A DNA stretch of 30,234 nt, taken from the NCBI GenBank assembly GCA_022496205.1, contig WTXD01000140.1:1-30234 (forward strand). Direction: 5' to 3'. Of the stretch, positions 29,812 to 30,234 are shown in pieces (position 1 is the first letter of the stretch; every line of letters begins with the position of its first letter). The notes under the pieces are model-generated. The model was not told the origin of the DNA. It saw nothing but the letters and a program-made list of their open reading frames with translations, and ran no database searches. Both the position numbers and the translations under genes were made by a program. This DNA is from Gloeopeniophorella convolvens. Its lineage: Eukaryota; Basidiomycota; Agaricomycetes; Russulales.

Positions 29812-30234
29812 AGTATGAGTCCCCTAAGCTGGAGGACAACTCGCCAGGTATTGCCGCATCTATTGCCCATATGGCGCCAAGTGTTTCTATTTTTGGTACA
29901 TACACACTGGACTGTATGGTGAACATTTGTAGTTCAACTAGCACAGATTGTATTCCCGCTCTCGACCCTGCTCCCCTACCATCTACATCAGCCTCTGAGA
30001 TAAACATTCCTGTAGATTGTTTGAATTCATGTATCATTCTGGAAATTGGGAAGTCTGATCCTTCCCATTTCCATATATACATTAAGTTATTGGGCAAAAG
30101 ACATAGTGATATGTTACCAGCTATGGTGGACTCTGGGGCTACAGTGCTGTTCCTGGACCGCCATTACATGAAGAAGCGCTGGATGCTAGAGGTTCCACTA
30201 GCCAAGCCGATCCTAGTCAGAAACATCGATGGAA
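29808..30234 (+). CDS. pol: pol start with retropepsin of the right-hand gypsy element (runs off window)
   Basis: The -1 frame relative to gag is open from the gag stop to the window end (about 142 codons). After a Ser/Pro-rich spacer it reaches the protease: HFHIYIKLLGKRHSDMLPA followed by MVDSGATVLFLDRHYMKKR (active-site Asp near 30126) and PILVRNIDG, the usual second block. No stop or frameshift is seen, so this part of the element is better preserved than its neighbours. The rest of pol lies outside the window. Confidence 0.85.

Noticed and set aside
1..30234. CRISPR arrays, bacterial operons, rRNA genes
   Set aside because: No regularly spaced short repeats and no rRNA-like sequence; the introns and LTR elements show a eukaryotic genome.

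Overview
The window looks like transposon-dense DNA from a filamentous fungus, most likely a basidiomycete (Agaricomycetes). The reasons are short 51-61 bp GT-AG introns, chromodomain Ty3/gypsy elements, a gypsy gag with the long two-part zinc-knuckle cluster I associate with mushroom elements, and a FAR1/SWIM-type MULE. No host gene, rRNA, tRNA or CRISPR array was found. Assignment below phylum is inference.

Layout. (1) 1-10022: a long Ty3/gypsy chromovirus on the plus strand (copy 1). Its 5' LTR is cut by the window edge; then come about 3.1 kb of unknown reading frames (ORF-A, -B, -C), gag, pol (protease, RT, RNase H, integrase, chromodomain) and a 3' LTR. (2) 10023-15405: a decayed Ty1/copia element on the minus strand, interrupted by a solo LTR of the same gypsy family (11065-11719, target duplication TAGTC) and by an unidentified insert of about 512 bp. 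Copy 1 also sits in its RNase H coding region. (3) 15406-29335: a second copy of the chromovirus (copy 2). Its 5' LTR is split by a complete Mutator-like DNA transposon (15523-18648; 29-bp inverted repeats, 9-bp target duplication, four-exon transposase gene). Its ORF-C carries a solo LTR of another family (22319-22862, target duplication TACAC). (4) 29336-30234: gag C-terminus and start of pol of a different gypsy lineage, cut by copy 2 on the left and the window on the right.

The two chromovirus copies explain each other. Copy 2 keeps its reading frames almost without indels but is full of nonsense codons from C-to-T and G-to-A transitions, often at CpG sites. Copy 1 keeps the CpGs but has many single-base deletions. 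Comparing them shows that the 3.1 kb before gag really encoded protein, probably about 500 codons in ORF-A and about 490 in ORF-B plus ORF-C, with no relative that I recognise.

The most interesting signals lie in this chromovirus family: (a) a 10-nt site just after the 5' LTR that is perfectly complementary to the predicted first 10 nt of the transcript, suggesting Tf1-like self-priming; (b) a second exact 16-nt copy of the polypurine tract inside pol, a candidate central polypurine tract; (c) the unknown ORFs before gag, with a conserved 10-nt gap between the ORF-C stop and the gag ATG; (d) a T5-plus-stop gag/pol junction with pol in the -1 frame, also present in the unrelated gypsy at the right edge; (e) alternating near-identical and strongly diverged blocks between the copies, indicating recombination between subfamilies.
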